Assembly: GCF_013155335.1 (NCBI RefSeq)
Contig: NZ_JABJQZ010000004.1
Span: forward strand, 186,001 to 250,000
From: Nocardioides sp. zg-1230
GTDB lineage: Bacteria > Actinomycetota > Actinomycetes > Propionibacteriales > Nocardioidaceae
DNA: 64,000 nucleotides
Direction: 5' to 3'
Shown: positions 18,123-28,068 of the stretch, piece by piece
Layout of the letters: each line of letters starts with the position of its first letter
How positions within the stretch are numbered: the stretch's first letter is position 1
The notes under the pieces: model-generated
What the model saw: the letters and a program-made list of their open reading frames with translations, nothing else
Database searches by the model: none
What the model was told of the DNA's origin: nothing
Program-made: the position numbers and the translations under genes

Positions 18123-18270
18123 TCCTCCGGCACGGCCGGGCGCTCGCCAGGGTTACCCGCCGCCGCTCGGGCACCAGCGCGAGCATGCACGGCGTGAGGT
18201 CGTGCCCCGTCCAGGTGCGTGGTGGTCCGGTCGGGGGGTGCGGCGTGGCCCGTTCGGGCCAGGAGATCCC

Positions 18271-18300
18271 TAGTCATCTGCGCACCTGTGCGCATAGGTT
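18271..18300 (+). promoter_or_regulatory. Predicted promoter with dyad in the spacer, upstream of M28 peptidase
   Basis: TAGTCA (18271-18276) and TAGGTT (18295-18300) are spaced 18 bp. The spacer contains TGCGCA-CCTG-TGCGCA (18279-18294), a perfect 16-bp dyad, a likely operator. The remaining part of the 239-bp gap upstream (18123-18270) shows no recognisable gene. Confidence 0.35.
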
Positions 18301-18361
18301 GAGCGCCGCGGGCGACACCCGAGTGCCCGTCGACACGAATTGAGCGACAAAGGAGTCCTCT

Positions 18362-19975
18362 ATGGTCAGCAAGCGTTCTGGACGATCTCTGGGCGTTGCA
18401 GCAGCCGGTCTGATGGTTGCCACTGCAGGTGCGGCGGTGCCGCTGACGGCCTCGTCCTCGGCCGCGGCACCTGCCGAGAAGGCGTGCGACAGCCGCAACA
18501 ACAACACGTACTCCAAGCTCCTCGAGTGCGTCTCTGCCGACGGGGTCACCAAGCACCTCGAGGCCTTCCAGGCCATCGCGGACGCCAACGGCGGCACCCG
18601 CGCTACCGACACGCCCGGCTACCAGGCCAGCGTCGACTACGTCGTCGGGGTGCTCGAGAAGTCGGGGTGGACGGCAGACGTCGTGCCGTTCACCTACAAC
18701 GCGACGGACACAGTGCTCCAGCAGCTCACCCCGACGCAGGCCGCGCACCCCCACGCCGGCGCGACCGGCACGGGCGAGGGCGACGTGACGGCTGCGGTGG
18801 TGCCGGTCGACATCGTCCTGACCGGTACCCGTGCCAACACCAGCGGTTGCGAGGCCGCGGACTTCGCCGGTTTCCCGGTCGGATCCATCGCACTGGTGCA
18901 GCGCGGCACCTGCCCGTTCGCGGCCAAGGCGATCAACGCCGAGCAGGCTGGCGCGTCCGGGGTCATCATCTTCAACCAGGGCGACGCGTCCGCCGGAGAC
19001 CGTTTCGGCGTCATCAGTCCGACCCTGTCCCCGACTCCCGAGAACCCGACCGTCGTCGACATCCCCGTGGTCGGCACGAGCTTCGCCGCCGGCGAGTCCC
19101 TGGCCCAGACGGGCTCGACGGCGCGCGTCGCCGTCACCTTCCGCGAGGTCACCGACTACAACGTGATCGGCGAGCTGAAGGGCGAGGTCGAGGACAACGT
19201 CGTCATGGCCGGCGCCCACCTCGACTCGGTGCCGGCAGGCCCCGGCATCAACGACAACGGCAGCGGCTCGGCCGGGCTGCTCGACGTGGTCGAGGCCATG
19301 GGCAGCTCCAAGCCCCAGAACACCGTGCGCTTCGCCTGGTGGGGTGCGGAGGAGATCGGCCTGCTCGGGTCCAGTGCCTGGGTCGCGCAGCGCACCCAGG
19401 AGGAGAAGGACGAGATCGCGCTCTACCTCAACTTCGACATGATCGGCTCGCCGAACTACTACTTCGGCATCTACGACGCCGACGAGTCGAGCTTCGTGGC
19501 GCCGGTGCCGGTGCCGGAGGGGTCGGAGCACATCGAGGAGACCCTGGAGTCGTTCTACACCGTGCGCAGCGAGCCGTACGACGACTCGGCGTTCAGCGGC
19601 CGTAGCGACTACCAGGCCTTCATCAACAACGGCATCCCGTCCGGTGGCCTCTTCACGGGCGCGGAGGTCGTCAAGACCCCGGAGCAGCAGGCGATCTGGG
19701 GTGGTGTCGCCGGTGAGTCGTTCGACCAGTGCTACCACCAGGCCTGCGACACGATCGACAACGTCAACCAGAAGGCGCTCGACATCAACTCCGACGCGGT
19801 CGCGTTCGCCGTGCTCACCTACGCCTACTCGACCGAAGGCGTCAACGGGGTCGAGGGCCGCAACGTGCCCGGCAGGTTCACCATCCCGGCTCCCGCCGGG
19901 CCGGAGCACACCTTCGCCGGACCTCTCGGCGGCGACGACGGGCACGACCACGACCACGAGGCCGTGGCCAGCTGA
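18362..19975 (+). CDS. Secreted M28-family zinc aminopeptidase with PA domain
   Basis: 537 residues with a signal peptide of about 38 residues (cleavage near SSAAA). An inserted protease-associated (PA) domain spans roughly residues 130-260 (VQRGTCPFAAKA, GASGVIIFNQGD). The M28 zinc site is complete: His286 and Asp288 in HLD, Asp298 in INDNGSG, Glu330/Glu331 in AEE, Asp359 in NFDMIGS and His459 in YHQACD. It should release N-terminal amino acids from peptides outside the cell. The C-terminus ends in an Asp/His-rich tail (GHDHDHE) that may bind metal. RBS AAAGGAG at 18349-18355 supports the ATG. It is a single-gene unit followed by a long shared hairpin with the convergent universal stress gene. 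Confidence 0.92.
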   Translation: MVSKRSGRSLGVAAAGLMVATAGAAVPLTASSSAAAPAEKACDSRNNNTYSKLLECVSADGVTKHLEAFQAIADANGGTRATDTPGYQASVDYVVGVLEKSGWTADVVPFTYNATDTVLQQLTPTQAAHPHAGATGTGEGDVTAAVVPVDIVLTGTRANTSGCEAADFAGFPVGSIALVQRGTCPFAAKAINAEQAGASGVIIFNQGDASAGDRFGVISPTLSPTPENPTVVDIPVVGTSFAAGESLAQTGSTARVAVTFREVTDYNVIGELKGEVEDNVVMAGAHLDSVPAGPGINDNGSGSAGLLDVVEAMGSSKPQNTVRFAWWGAEEIGLLGSSAWVAQRTQEEKDEIALYLNFDMIGSPNYYFGIYDADESSFVAPVPVPEGSEHIEETLESFYTVRSEPYDDSAFSGRSDYQAFINNGIPSGGLFTGAEVVKTPEQQAIWGGVAGESFDQCYHQACDTIDNVNQKALDINSDAVAFAVLTYAYSTEGVNGVEGRNVPGRFTIPAPAGPEHTFAGPLGGDDGHDHDHEAVAS

Positions 19976-20000
19976 ACCGAGCTGAACCCGGCTGAACCCG
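19971..20000. repeat. 10-bp tandem repeat across the peptidase stop codon
   Basis: Three copies of GCTGAACCCG (the first reads GCTGAACCGA) lie end to end; the first copy contains the TGA stop of the M28 peptidase, so slippage here would still leave a stop. Confidence 0.7.
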
Positions 20001-20019
20001 GCTGGGGTCCAGCAGCATC

Positions 20020-20065
20020 GTGCGGCCGGGATGGGCGACCAACACGTCGCCCGTCCCGGCCGCAC
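20020..20065. terminator. Bidirectional terminator, long stem
   Basis: GTGCGGCCGGGA pairs with TCCCGGCCGCAC, and inside it GGGCGA pairs with TCGCCC, separated by one T-G wobble: a 19-bp stem with an 8-nt loop. It lies between the convergent M28 peptidase and universal stress genes. Confidence 0.8.
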
Positions 20066-20073
20066 TAGTGTCG

Positions 20074-20484
20074 TCAGCCGGCCGGCTTCACCGCCAGCAC
20101 GGCGCAGTCCGCGCCGAGCAGGATCCGCTGGGCGACGCTGCCCATCAGCAGCTTGCCCACCGGCGAGCGGCGGCGCAGGCCGATCACGACCAGGTCGGCG
20201 GAGACGTCCTCGGCCACCGCCAGGACCTGGTCCCCGACGTCGGCGCCCATCGAGCGTCGTACGTCGACCTCGACACCCGCCGCGCCCAGCTCGGCCGTCA
20301 GCGCGGCGAGCTGGTCCTCGTCGGCGTAGCGCTCGTCGACCAGCGCGTCACCGCGCGTGGCGTTGACGACCACGATGCGTCCGTCGCGCAGCCGCGCCTC
20401 CTCCACACCGCGGTGCAATGCGGTCTCACCGAACTCGTCGGGGGTCCAGCCCACCACGATCGTCACTGCTGCCTGCTGGCTCAT
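20074..20484 (-). CDS. Universal stress protein (UspA family)
   Basis: 136 residues forming one Usp domain. The start [17 protein letters not shown] and the ATP-binding-type C-terminal motif [21 protein letters not shown] (G-2x-G-9x-G-S/T pattern) suggest the nucleotide-binding class. The start codon overlaps the tctA stop codon (TCAT on the + strand), so it is translated together with the carboxylate transporter. Usp genes are repeatedly found next to tripartite tricarboxylate transporters and may adjust transport to energy or stress state; this role is inferred from context. Confidence 0.88.
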   Translation of the reverse strand: MSQQAAVTIVVGWTPDEFGETALHRGVEEARLRDGRIVVVNATRGDALVDERYADEDQLAALTAELGAAGVEVDVRRSMGADVGDQVLAVAEDVSADLVVIGLRRRSPVGKLLMGSVAQRILLGADCAVLAVKPAG

Positions 20485-22034
20485 CGCACCTGCTCCTTGT
20501 CCACGGACTCGTCGGTCGGGGTGTCGAGCTCCTCGGCCACGGCGGCCGGGGTGGGGCGGATCCGGCGGACCGCCAGGGGAGCGATCACCGCGATCGCGAC
20601 CACCACGTAGATCACCACGGCGAGGGGCTCGCTCCAGAGCCCGGCGACGTCGCCTCCCGAGATCGCCATCGCCTCGCGGAGCCGGAACTCCATCAGCGGC
20701 CCGAGGATGACGCCCAGGATCAGCGGCAGCACCGGGAGACCGAAGCGGCGCATCGCCAGGCCGAGCAGGCCGAGCAGCACCAGCAGGAACAAGTCGAAGG
20801 CCTGCAGGTTGGCGGCATACGCCCCGAGCGCGGCGAAGAACAGGATGCCGGCGTAGAGCTGAGGCCGGGGGATCCGCAGCAGCTTGGCCCACACGGGGGC
20901 CAGCGGGAGGTTGAGCACCAGGAGCAGCGCATTGCCGATCAGCAGGCTGGCCAGCAGCGCCCACACCAGCTCGGGCTGGTCGGTCATCAGGCCCGGGCCG
21001 GGCTCGATGCCGTATCCCTGGAGCGCCGCGAGCATGACCGCGGAGGTCGCCGTGACCGGGAGGCCGAGCGCCAGGAGCGGGACGAACGTGCCGGCGGCCG
21101 AGGCGTTGTTGGCGGCCTCGGGCCCGGCGACGCCCTCGATGGCGCCCTTGCCGAACTCGTCGACGCCCTTGCGCTTCGCGATCCGCTTCTCGGTCAGGTA
21201 GGACAGGAAGGTGGGGATCTCCGCGCCGCCCGCGGGCAGCGCACCGAACGGGAAGCCGTACGCCGTCCCGCGCAGCCACGGGCCCCACGAGCGCCGCAGG
21301 TCGTCGCGGCCCATCCACGGACGGCCGACCGGGATCACGTGCAGGGGGCTGCGACGGAGGTGGGCGGCCACCCACAGCGCCTCGCCGAGGGCGAAGATGC
21401 CGACCGCCACCACGACCACGTCGATCCGGTCCGCCAGCAGCGGCTGGTCGAAGCTGAGCCGGGGTTGGCCGGTGTTGAGGTCGAGCCCGACGAGGCCGAT
21501 GGTCAGGCCGAGGAACAGGGCGATGAAGCCGCGCAGCGGCGACCCGCCGAGCACGCTGGTCACCATGATCATCGCGAGGACCATGAGGGCGAAGTAGGAC
21601 GGGGCGCCGATCTCGACTGCCACCGAGGCCAGCGCGGGGGCGAAGAAGACGACCAGCAGGGTGCCGATGGTGCCGGCGATGAAGGAGCCGATCGCGGCGG
21701 TGGCCAGCGCCTGCGCCGCCCGTCCGGCCCGTGCCATCAGGTTGCCCTCGAGCGCCGTCATCACCGAGGCTGACTCGCCCGGGGTGTTGAGCAGGATCGA
21801 CGTCGTCGAGCCGCCGTACATGCCGCCGTAGTAGATGCCGGCGAACATGATGAAGGCGCCGATCGGGTCGAGGCCGTAGGTCACCGGCAGCAGCAGGGCC
21901 ACGGCCATGGCCGGCCCGATGCCGGGCAGGACGCCGACGAAGGTGCCCAGGAGCACGCCGATGCAGGCGAAGAGCAGGTTCTGCGGGGTCAGGACGGAGC
22001 CGAAGCCGTCCATGAGCAGGGAGAGGTTCTCCAT
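20481..22034 (-). CDS. tctA: Tripartite tricarboxylate transporter, large membrane subunit TctA
   Basis: 517 residues, about 12 hydrophobic segments. Family hallmarks: [19 protein letters not shown] near the N-terminus, [27 protein letters not shown] and [17 protein letters not shown]. With the small subunit TctB and the periplasmic receptor TctC it imports carboxylates such as citrate, driven by an ion gradient. Its ATG touches the tctB stop (shared base at 22034), and it overlaps the stress-protein gene at its end. The gene order is tctC-tctB-tctA-usp, read leftward. Confidence 0.94.
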   Translation of the reverse strand: MENLSLLMDGFGSVLTPQNLLFACIGVLLGTFVGVLPGIGPAMAVALLLPVTYGLDPIGAFIMFAGIYYGGMYGGSTTSILLNTPGESASVMTALEGNLMARAGRAAQALATAAIGSFIAGTIGTLLVVFFAPALASVAVEIGAPSYFALMVLAMIMVTSVLGGSPLRGFIALFLGLTIGLVGLDLNTGQPRLSFDQPLLADRIDVVVVAVGIFALGEALWVAAHLRRSPLHVIPVGRPWMGRDDLRRSWGPWLRGTAYGFPFGALPAGGAEIPTFLSYLTEKRIAKRKGVDEFGKGAIEGVAGPEAANNASAAGTFVPLLALGLPVTATSAVMLAALQGYGIEPGPGLMTDQPELVWALLASLLIGNALLLVLNLPLAPVWAKLLRIPRPQLYAGILFFAALGAYAANLQAFDLFLLVLLGLLGLAMRRFGLPVLPLILGVILGPLMEFRLREAMAISGGDVAGLWSEPLAVVIYVVVAIAVIAPLAVRRIRPTPAAVAEELDTPTDESVDKEQVR

Positions 22035-22573
22035 CAGAGCACCCCGTCCAGGATCCCGGCCGGCAGGATGACGCCGAGCCCCTCGTGGAAGGCGTACCAG
22101 CTGCTCACCGACAGCACGAGGCCGACGATGACGTCGCGGACCAGGGTGCGGCTGCCGAGCGACCAGGCCGAGCCGACGAAGAGGATCGCGCCGCTGATGG
22201 CCCAGCCCAGGAACGAGATCGTCAGGACCGTGAACATCAGGACGCCGACCAGCTTGCCGACGGTGACCCAGTCGGCCGGCTGGTGCAGGTCGATGTCCTC
22301 GCCGCCCTCGGCCTCCGGGACGTCGCCGCGCAGGGTGGCGAGCACCAGCAGGACGCCGAGCAGGACCGTCACGGCTCCGATGACGTAGGGGAAGACGCGC
22401 GGCCCGACCGGGTCGCCGAAGCCGATGCGCAACGTGGTGGCGTCGTAGACGGTGTAGGCGCCGACGACGACGAGCGCGGCCGCGAGGCCGAGCTGCGCCA
22501 GGTCGCGCCGGGGTTCCGCCGTGGTGGCGGGTGAGCCCGGGGTGCCCGGGTGGGTGTCGAGTGGTGTGCTCAC
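22034..22573 (-). CDS. tctB: Tripartite tricarboxylate transporter, small membrane subunit TctB
   Basis: 179 residues with four predicted membrane helices ([73 protein letters not shown]), the DUF1468/TctB pattern, including [11 protein letters not shown] after helix one. The start is GTG at 22573, overlapping the tctC stop by 4 nt (GTGA), so translation is coupled. The N-terminal ~25 residues are a Pro/Thr-rich cytoplasmic tail. Confidence 0.9.
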   Translation of the reverse strand: MSTPLDTHPGTPGSPATTAEPRRDLAQLGLAAALVVVGAYTVYDATTLRIGFGDPVGPRVFPYVIGAVTVLLGVLLVLATLRGDVPEAEGGEDIDLHQPADWVTVGKLVGVLMFTVLTISFLGWAISGAILFVGSAWSLGSRTLVRDVIVGLVLSVSSWYAFHEGLGVILPAGILDGVL

Positions 22574-23565
22574 AGCAGCTCCAGCTCCTCGAGGGTGGTG
22601 GCGACGCGCTCGTCCTGTTCCTTCAGGAACTGGGTGAAGTCGTCGCCGGTCTTGAACTCGTCGATCCAGCCGTTGTCCTCGAGGGCCTGCTGCCACTCGG
22701 GGGTCTCGTGCATCTCCTCGAGCATCCCGATGAGCTCGTCGCGACGCTCCTCGCTGATGCCGGGGGGCGCCCAGACACCGCGCCAGTTGGTGAAGACCAG
22801 GTCGATGCCGGCCTCGGTGAGGGTGGGGGCGTCGCTGATGCCCTCACCTTCGAGCCGCTCCTCGCCCGACACGGCCAGGAGCCGCAGCTCGCCGGAGGAC
22901 AGCTGGCCCTCGAACTCGCCGACGCCGGAGAAGCCGACGTCGATCTTCTTGCCGAGCAGCGCGCTCGTCAGCGGGCCGCCGCCGTCGTACGGCACGTAGC
23001 GCACGTCGCGGGCGTCGATGTCGACCGCGCTCGCGAGCTGCATCGGGAACAGGTGGTCCGGCCCGCCGGGGGACGACCCTCCACCGACGACGATCGAAGC
23101 GGGGTCGTCCTGCCACGCCTGCACGAGGTCGTCGATCGTCTCGTACGGCGAGTCGGCGGGGACGAGCACGCCCTCCTGGTCCTCGATCAGCTGGGCGAGC
23201 GGCGTCGCGTCGTCCATCGAGTACGGCGCACCGAACGAGTAGAGCGACCCCACCACGCCGAGCCCGGCGGTCATCAGGGTGCGCTCGTCGCCCTCGGCGT
23301 TCATCAGCCGTGTCATGGCGACCGACCCGCCGGCGCCGATCACGTTGGTGACCTCGAAGGAACCGCCGGTGATGTCGCCGTTCTCCATGACCGCGACCGC
23401 GGCACGGCCGGTCTGGTCGTAGCCACCGCCGGGGCTGTTGGGGATCAGCATCGTCAGGTCGCGGCTCTGGTCGCCGCGCGTCACGCCGCAGCCCGTCGCC
23501 AGGAGCAGCGCGCTGGCGAGCGCGGCCACCGTGGCGACCGCCTGCCTCGTCCTTCGGCGCATCAT
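22570..23565 (-). CDS. tctC: Tripartite tricarboxylate transporter substrate-binding protein TctC
   Basis: 331 residues. A signal sequence with a lipobox-like end (LLLATGC, Cys26) indicates an extracytoplasmic lipoprotein. The Bug/TctC fold is recognised from [36 protein letters not shown] and the later [11 protein letters not shown] segment, which line the carboxylate-binding cleft in this family. GGAGAG 5 nt before the first of two ATG codons supports the start. It is the first gene of the tct operon and is divergent from the sensor kinase gene, which probably controls it. The ligand (citrate, another tricarboxylate or a dicarboxylate) is not predictable. Confidence 0.92.
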   Translation of the reverse strand: MMRRRTRQAVATVAALASALLLATGCGVTRGDQSRDLTMLIPNSPGGGYDQTGRAAVAVMENGDITGGSFEVTNVIGAGGSVAMTRLMNAEGDERTLMTAGLGVVGSLYSFGAPYSMDDATPLAQLIEDQEGVLVPADSPYETIDDLVQAWQDDPASIVVGGGSSPGGPDHLFPMQLASAVDIDARDVRYVPYDGGGPLTSALLGKKIDVGFSGVGEFEGQLSSGELRLLAVSGEERLEGEGISDAPTLTEAGIDLVFTNWRGVWAPPGISEERRDELIGMLEEMHETPEWQQALEDNGWIDEFKTGDDFTQFLKEQDERVATTLEELELL

Positions 23566-23683
23566 GTGCTCTCCGATCTCTCGTGTGTCTCGTCCGGGTC
23601 GTCCTCGCCGGACCGCCCACGACGATGGTGGAGACTGCGTGTGGTGCTCGTCACGCTTGGGTAAGCAATGGAGGTTGTGGAAC

Positions 23684-25291
23684 TTGTGGTCACGCTCGCG
23701 CTGGTGGCCGGCGACCCTCGCCGGTCAGTTCCTGGTGCTGCAGCTCACGGTGCTGCTCGTCGTGGTCGCCGTTGCGAGCGTGGTGTCGGTGCAGCAGAGC
23801 GACGCCGACTTCCGCGACACGCGTGGTGCAGGGCTCCGCGCGGACGCGGAGACCCTGGCCAACACGAAGATCGTGCGCTTCTCGTTCCGCACCGACGCGG
23901 TCGAGGCCAACCGCTCCGCCCTGACCCCGCTGACCCAGCGGTTCCAGGCCAGCGGTGTCTACCTCACCGACCCCGACGGGGTCGTTCTGGTCAGCAGTGA
24001 CTTCGACGGCCGCGACCGCCGCATCGACCTGTCCGGGAGCACGGTGCAGCAGCTGCGCCCGTGGACCGGCGACGTCGACGACTTCGGGACTCCGTCGATC
24101 GCCGCGCAGGTGCCGATCATCAACCGGAAGCTCGAGCTGGTGGGCATCGCGATGGTGGCCGAGGAGTACCCCACGTGGGTCGAGCGGGCGCGGAGCGTGC
24201 TGCCCGACCTGCTGACGTTCGCAGGCCTCGGGCTGGCCCTGGGGGTGGCCGGGTCGTTCCTGCTGTCGCGGCTCATCCGGCGTCGTACGCGCGGCCTGGA
24301 GCCGTCCGCCATCGCGGCGCTGGCCGACCAGCGCGAGGCGCTCCTGCACTCGATCCGCGAAGGGGTCGTCGCGGTCGCGGACGACGGCACCGTGACGGTG
24401 CTGAGCGACAGCGCGCGCGAGCTCATCGGCCTCGAGGGCGAGGTGGAGGGACGCCGCGTCGACGACCTCGACCTCGAACCCGCCGTGCGCGACCTGCTCG
24501 CCGACGACGCCGAGATCCGGGACCACGTCGTCGTCCTGGGGGAGCGGGTCCTCGTCGTCAACCGCAACCCCGTGGTCGAGGCAGGCCGCCGGGTCGCGTC
24601 GGTGACCACGCTGCGCGACCGCACCGAGCTGCTCGCCCTGCAGAGCGAGCTCAGCGCGCGCGAGTCGATCACCAACACCCTGCGCGCCCAGACCCACGAG
24701 TTCCACAACCAGCTGCACACGATCTCCGGGCTCGTTCAGCTGGGGGAGTACGACGAGGTGTCGCGGCTCGTCGGCACCCTGAGCCGGCGCCGCCGCGACA
24801 TCTCCGACGCCGTCACGGCCCACGTCGACGACCCCGCCGTGGCTGCCCTGCTCATCGCCAAGACCAGCCTCGCCGCCGAGCGCGGCGTCGACCTGGTCAT
24901 GGCCGTCGACAGCGACCTGCCCCGCCTCGACCCGGAGGCGTCCACGGACGTCGGCACGGTGCTGGGCAACCTCGTCGACAACGCCGTGGACGCCTCCGTG
25001 TCGGTCGGCGGCACGAGCGTCGAGGTCGACCTGCGCCTCGACGGTGACGTCGTACGCCTCGCCGTCTCCGACACCGGGCCCGGCGTGCGGCCCGAGATGG
25101 TCGGGGAGATCTTCCGGCGGGGCTGGAGCACCAAGGCCGCGACCGCCGAGGGCCGGGGTGTCGGGCTGGCGCTGGTGCAGGTGGTCTGCGAACGTCGGGG
25201 CGGCGCCGTCACCGTCCACCCCGGCCGGGACGGCTCGGGCGCGGTGTTCGAGGCACAGCTGCCGGGCGTCGGAGTGGGGGTGGAGGCATGA
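23684..25291 (+). CDS. CitA/DcuS-type sensor histidine kinase
   Basis: About 535 residues. One membrane helix near the N-terminus (FLVLQLTVLLVVVAVASVV), an extracytoplasmic sensor of about 130 residues, a second helix (LLTFAGLGLALGVAGSFLL), a PAS domain, the dimerisation/phosphoacceptor motif THEFHNQLHTI (His338) and a HATPase domain (NLVDNAVDAS, DTGPGV, GRGVGLALV). This is the family that senses citrate or C4-dicarboxylates. No ATG is available at the right place: the best start is TTG 23684 with GGAGG 9 nt upstream; a GTG at 23639 is the alternative. It is divergent from tctC and coupled to the response regulator (ATGA), so it should control the tct operon. Confidence 0.88.
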   Translation: MWSRSRWWPATLAGQFLVLQLTVLLVVVAVASVVSVQQSDADFRDTRGAGLRADAETLANTKIVRFSFRTDAVEANRSALTPLTQRFQASGVYLTDPDGVVLVSSDFDGRDRRIDLSGSTVQQLRPWTGDVDDFGTPSIAAQVPIINRKLELVGIAMVAEEYPTWVERARSVLPDLLTFAGLGLALGVAGSFLLSRLIRRRTRGLEPSAIAALADQREALLHSIREGVVAVADDGTVTVLSDSARELIGLEGEVEGRRVDDLDLEPAVRDLLADDAEIRDHVVVLGERVLVVNRNPVVEAGRRVASVTTLRDRTELLALQSELSARESITNTLRAQTHEFHNQLHTISGLVQLGEYDEVSRLVGTLSRRRRDISDAVTAHVDDPAVAALLIAKTSLAAERGVDLVMAVDSDLPRLDPEASTDVGTVLGNLVDNAVDASVSVGGTSVEVDLRLDGDVVRLAVSDTGPGVRPEMVGEIFRRGWSTKAATAEGRGVGLALVQVVCERRGGAVTVHPGRDGSGAVFEAQLPGVGVGVEA

Positions 25292-25980
25292 CCGGACCGG
25301 GTGGCGCACTGGGCGTGCTCGTCGTCGACGACGACTTCATGGTCGCGCGCATCCACACGCAGTTCGTGGAGCGGACCGAGGGGTTCGAGGTGGTCGGAGT
25401 CGCGAGCAGCGGCCAGGCCGCTCTCGACGACACCGCCCGCCTGCGACCCGACCTGCTGCTGCTCGACGTCCACCTGCCCGACATGACCGGCATCGACGTG
25501 CTACGCCGGCTGCGGGCCGCGGGCGACGACGTGGGGGTGCTGATGGTCACCGCGGCACGCGAGGCCGACACCGTCCGGGCCGCCGCGGCCGGGGGTGCGG
25601 TGCACTACCTCGTCAAGCCGTTCGACTACGAGGACCTGCAGGTGCGCCTCGAGTCCTTCCGCGCGGCCCAGCTGGCCCTCTCCGGCTCGGGCGCGCCCGG
25701 ACAGGACGACATCGACGCTGTCTTCGGGGCGGCCGGTGCGGCTCCTGCGCCGGCGGTGAGCCTGCCCAAGGGACTCAGCCCGGAGACCGCCGACCTCGTG
25801 CAGTCTGCGCTGCGCGAGGCGGGTGAGCTGTCCGCCGCCGAGTGCGCCGACGTCGTCGGCATCTCGCGCGTCTCCGCGCGCCGCTACCTCGAGCACTTCG
25901 TCGCCCGCGGTGCCGTCGTCGTACGCCTGCAGTACGGCGGGGCGGGGCGCCCTGAGCGCCGCTACCGACCGACCGGCTAG
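25288..25980 (+). CDS. CitB/DcuR-type response regulator
   Basis: 230 residues. The receiver domain has the acidic pair Asp14-Asp15, phosphoacceptor Asp60 in LLLLDVHLPD and Lys110 in VKPFDYEDL. A linker leads to a C-terminal helix-turn-helix of the CitB class (ELSAAECADVVGISRVSARRYLEHF). The start ATG overlaps the kinase stop codon. By family and arrangement it is expected to activate the divergent tctCBA genes upon sensing a carboxylate. Confidence 0.93.
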   Translation: MTGPGGALGVLVVDDDFMVARIHTQFVERTEGFEVVGVASSGQAALDDTARLRPDLLLLDVHLPDMTGIDVLRRLRAAGDDVGVLMVTAAREADTVRAAAAGGAVHYLVKPFDYEDLQVRLESFRAAQLALSGSGAPGQDDIDAVFGAAGAAPAPAVSLPKGLSPETADLVQSALREAGELSAAECADVVGISRVSARRYLEHFVARGAVVVRLQYGGAGRPERRYRPTG

Positions 25981-25981
25981 C

Positions 25982-26029
25982 ACCTCGCACCGGGTCGACG
26001 GCAGTGTCCGATTTCCGCTGGTGCGAGGT
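25982..26029. promoter_or_regulatory. Long-loop inverted repeat upstream of ada-alkA
   Basis: ACCTCGCACC (25982-25991) and GGTGCGAGGT (26020-26029) are perfectly complementary, 28 bp apart, filling most of the 73-bp gap before the Ada-AlkA start. It may be a terminator for the two-component operon or a pair of protein-binding half sites for autoregulation of ada-alkA. Confidence 0.4.
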
Positions 26030-26053
26030 CGCGTGGGGTGACAGGCTCGACGC

Positions 26054-27568
26054 ATGACACCGACCGGGCACCTCGACACCGAGGCCTGCTACCGCGCCGT
26101 CCGCAGCCGGGACCGGCGCTTCGACGGGGTCTTCTACACCGCGGTCCGCACGACCGGGATCTACTGCCGGCCCTCGTGCCCGGCGCGGACGCCGGCGGCC
26201 GGCAACGTGACGTTCCACCCGACGGCGGCGAGCGCGCACGCGGCGGGCTACCGCGCCTGCAAGCGCTGCCTGCCCGACGCGACGCCCGGCAGCCCGGAGT
26301 GGGACGTCGCCGCCGACGTCGCGGGGCGGGCGATGCGGTTGATCGCCGACGGTCTCGTCGACCGCGAGGGCGTCGACGGGCTGGCCCGCCGGGTCGGCTA
26401 CACCCCGCGCCACCTGGGCCGGCTGCTGACCCAGGAGCTGGGCGCCGGTCCGCTGGCGCTGGCCCGGGCCCGGCGCGCGCAGAGCGCGCGGGTGCTCATC
26501 GAGACCACCGACCTGCCGCTGACCGACGTCGCGTTCGCGGCCGGCTTCGCCAGCGTGCGGCAGTTCAACGAGACCCTGCGCGAGATCTACGCGTCGTCAC
26601 CCTCCGAGCTGCGCGGTCGTCGCAACGGCTCCCACCGCGCCGGCGCCATCACGATGCGGCTCCCCGTCCGCACCCCGTTCGCCGGCCGGCGGATGCTCGA
26701 CTTCCTCGCCTACCACCTCGTGCCGGGTGTGGAGGTCGCCGGACCCGGCTGGTACGCCCGCACGCTCGACCTGCCCCACGGCAGCGGGACCGTCCGTCTC
26801 GAGCTGGTCGACCTGCCCGACACGTCAGGGGCCGCCGGCGGCGGGACCGGCTTCGTCACGGCCGAGTTCCGGCTGGCAGACCTGCGCGACACCGCGGCCG
26901 CGAGCGAGCGCGTACGACGCCTGCTCGACGCCGACTGCGACCCGCGCGCCGTGGACGACCACCTCGGTGGCGACCCGGTCCTGGGCCACCTCGTGCGCGC
27001 CACGCCCGGTCTCCGGGTGCCCGGGCAGGTCGACGGCGACGAGACGGCGATCCGCACGGTCATCGGCCAGCAGGTCAGCGTCACCGGGGCGCGCACGGTC
27101 GCCGGCCGGCTCGTGGCCGCCCACGGGCGGACCGTCGAGTCGGACGTGCCGGGGCTGACGCACCTCTTCCCCGACGCCGCCTCGCTCGCGGCCGCAGACC
27201 CCGCCACCCTGCCCATGCCGCGCGCGCGGGGACGGGCGCTCGTCGGGCTGGCCGCGGCGCTCACCGACGGAAAGGTGCTGCTCGACCGCGGCCCCGACCG
27301 CGACGGCGTACGACGCGCGCTGCTCGAGCTGCCCGGCATCGGCCCGTGGACGGCCGACTACGTGGCCATGCGGGCGCTCGGGCACCCGGACGTCTTCCTG
27401 CCCACCGACCTCGCCGTGCGCCGGCTGCTCGCTGGCCTTGCGACGTCGGGTGGCGGCGACCCGGATCCCGAGCGCTGGAGGCCGTGGCGGTCCTACGCGC
27501 TGATGCACCTGTGGAACACCCTGATGCCCGACACACCTGCGCCGCCCCGCGCTGACGAGGAGAACTGA
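26054..27568 (+). CDS. Ada-type activator fused to AlkA 3-methyladenine DNA glycosylase
   Basis: 504 residues in three parts. Residues 1-80 are the Ada zinc domain with the methyl-phosphotriester-accepting Cys cluster (Cys38, Cys42, Cys69, Cys72). Residues 85-190 are an AraC-type DNA-binding domain ([20 protein letters not shown]). Residues 200-490 are AlkA: an N-terminal domain, then HhH-GPD with the hairpin [11 protein letters not shown] and catalytic Asp452 in LPTDLAVR. It should sense alkylation damage, activate repair genes and excise alkylated bases. Ada's own O6-methylguanine methyltransferase domain is missing and is supplied by the gene starting 1 bp after this stop. Confidence 0.93.
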   Translation: MTPTGHLDTEACYRAVRSRDRRFDGVFYTAVRTTGIYCRPSCPARTPAAGNVTFHPTAASAHAAGYRACKRCLPDATPGSPEWDVAADVAGRAMRLIADGLVDREGVDGLARRVGYTPRHLGRLLTQELGAGPLALARARRAQSARVLIETTDLPLTDVAFAAGFASVRQFNETLREIYASSPSELRGRRNGSHRAGAITMRLPVRTPFAGRRMLDFLAYHLVPGVEVAGPGWYARTLDLPHGSGTVRLELVDLPDTSGAAGGGTGFVTAEFRLADLRDTAAASERVRRLLDADCDPRAVDDHLGGDPVLGHLVRATPGLRVPGQVDGDETAIRTVIGQQVSVTGARTVAGRLVAAHGRTVESDVPGLTHLFPDAASLAAADPATLPMPRARGRALVGLAAALTDGKVLLDRGPDRDGVRRALLELPGIGPWTADYVAMRALGHPDVFLPTDLAVRRLLAGLATSGGGDPDPERWRPWRSYALMHLWNTLMPDTPAPPRADEEN

Positions 27569-27569
27569 C

Positions 27570-28052
27570 ATGTGGACCGTGATGCCCTCACCGGTCGGCG
27601 ACCTGCGCATCGTGGAGCGCGACGGCTCGATCGTGGCGATCGAGTTCTCGCCCTTCCGGCAGCCGGCAGACGGGCGCCCGCTCGGCGACCGGTCGGACGA
27701 CCACCCGGTGCTCGCCGAGGCCGTGCGGCAGCTGACGGCGTACTTCGAGGGCGACCTGACCGTCTTCGACCTGCCGCTGGCGCCCGTCGGCACCGACTTC
27801 CAGCGTCGGGTGTGGACCCAGCTGGAGCTGATCGGCTACGGCGACACCGCGTCCTACGGCCAGATCGCCGGCCGGTTGGGCATGACCAACGCCGCCTCCC
27901 GCGCGGTCGGCCTCGCCAACGGGCGCAACCCGATCCCCATCGTGGTGCCGTGCCACCGGGTCATCGGCGCCAACGGCACGCTGACCGGCTACGCCGGCGG
28001 GCTCGAGCGCAAGCAGCAGCTGCTCGAGCTGGAGCAGGACGCCCTTTTCTGA
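27570..28052 (+). CDS. ogt: Methylated-DNA-[protein]-cysteine S-methyltransferase
   Basis: 160 residues. The active-site motif PCHRVIG contains the acceptor Cys128, which takes the methyl group from O6-methylguanine or O4-methylthymine in a suicidal reaction. The helix-turn-helix with the Arg finger ([12 protein letters not shown]) precedes it. It follows the Ada-AlkA gene by one base, forming a two-gene alkylation-repair operon. GAGGAG before the ATG overlaps the end of the upstream gene. It is convergent with the next gene with a 16-bp gap. Confidence 0.95.
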   Translation: MWTVMPSPVGDLRIVERDGSIVAIEFSPFRQPADGRPLGDRSDDHPVLAEAVRQLTAYFEGDLTVFDLPLAPVGTDFQRRVWTQLELIGYGDTASYGQIAGRLGMTNAASRAVGLANGRNPIPIVVPCHRVIGANGTLTGYAGGLERKQQLLELEQDALF

Positions 28053-28068
28053 TCGCCTCCTGGGTCGG

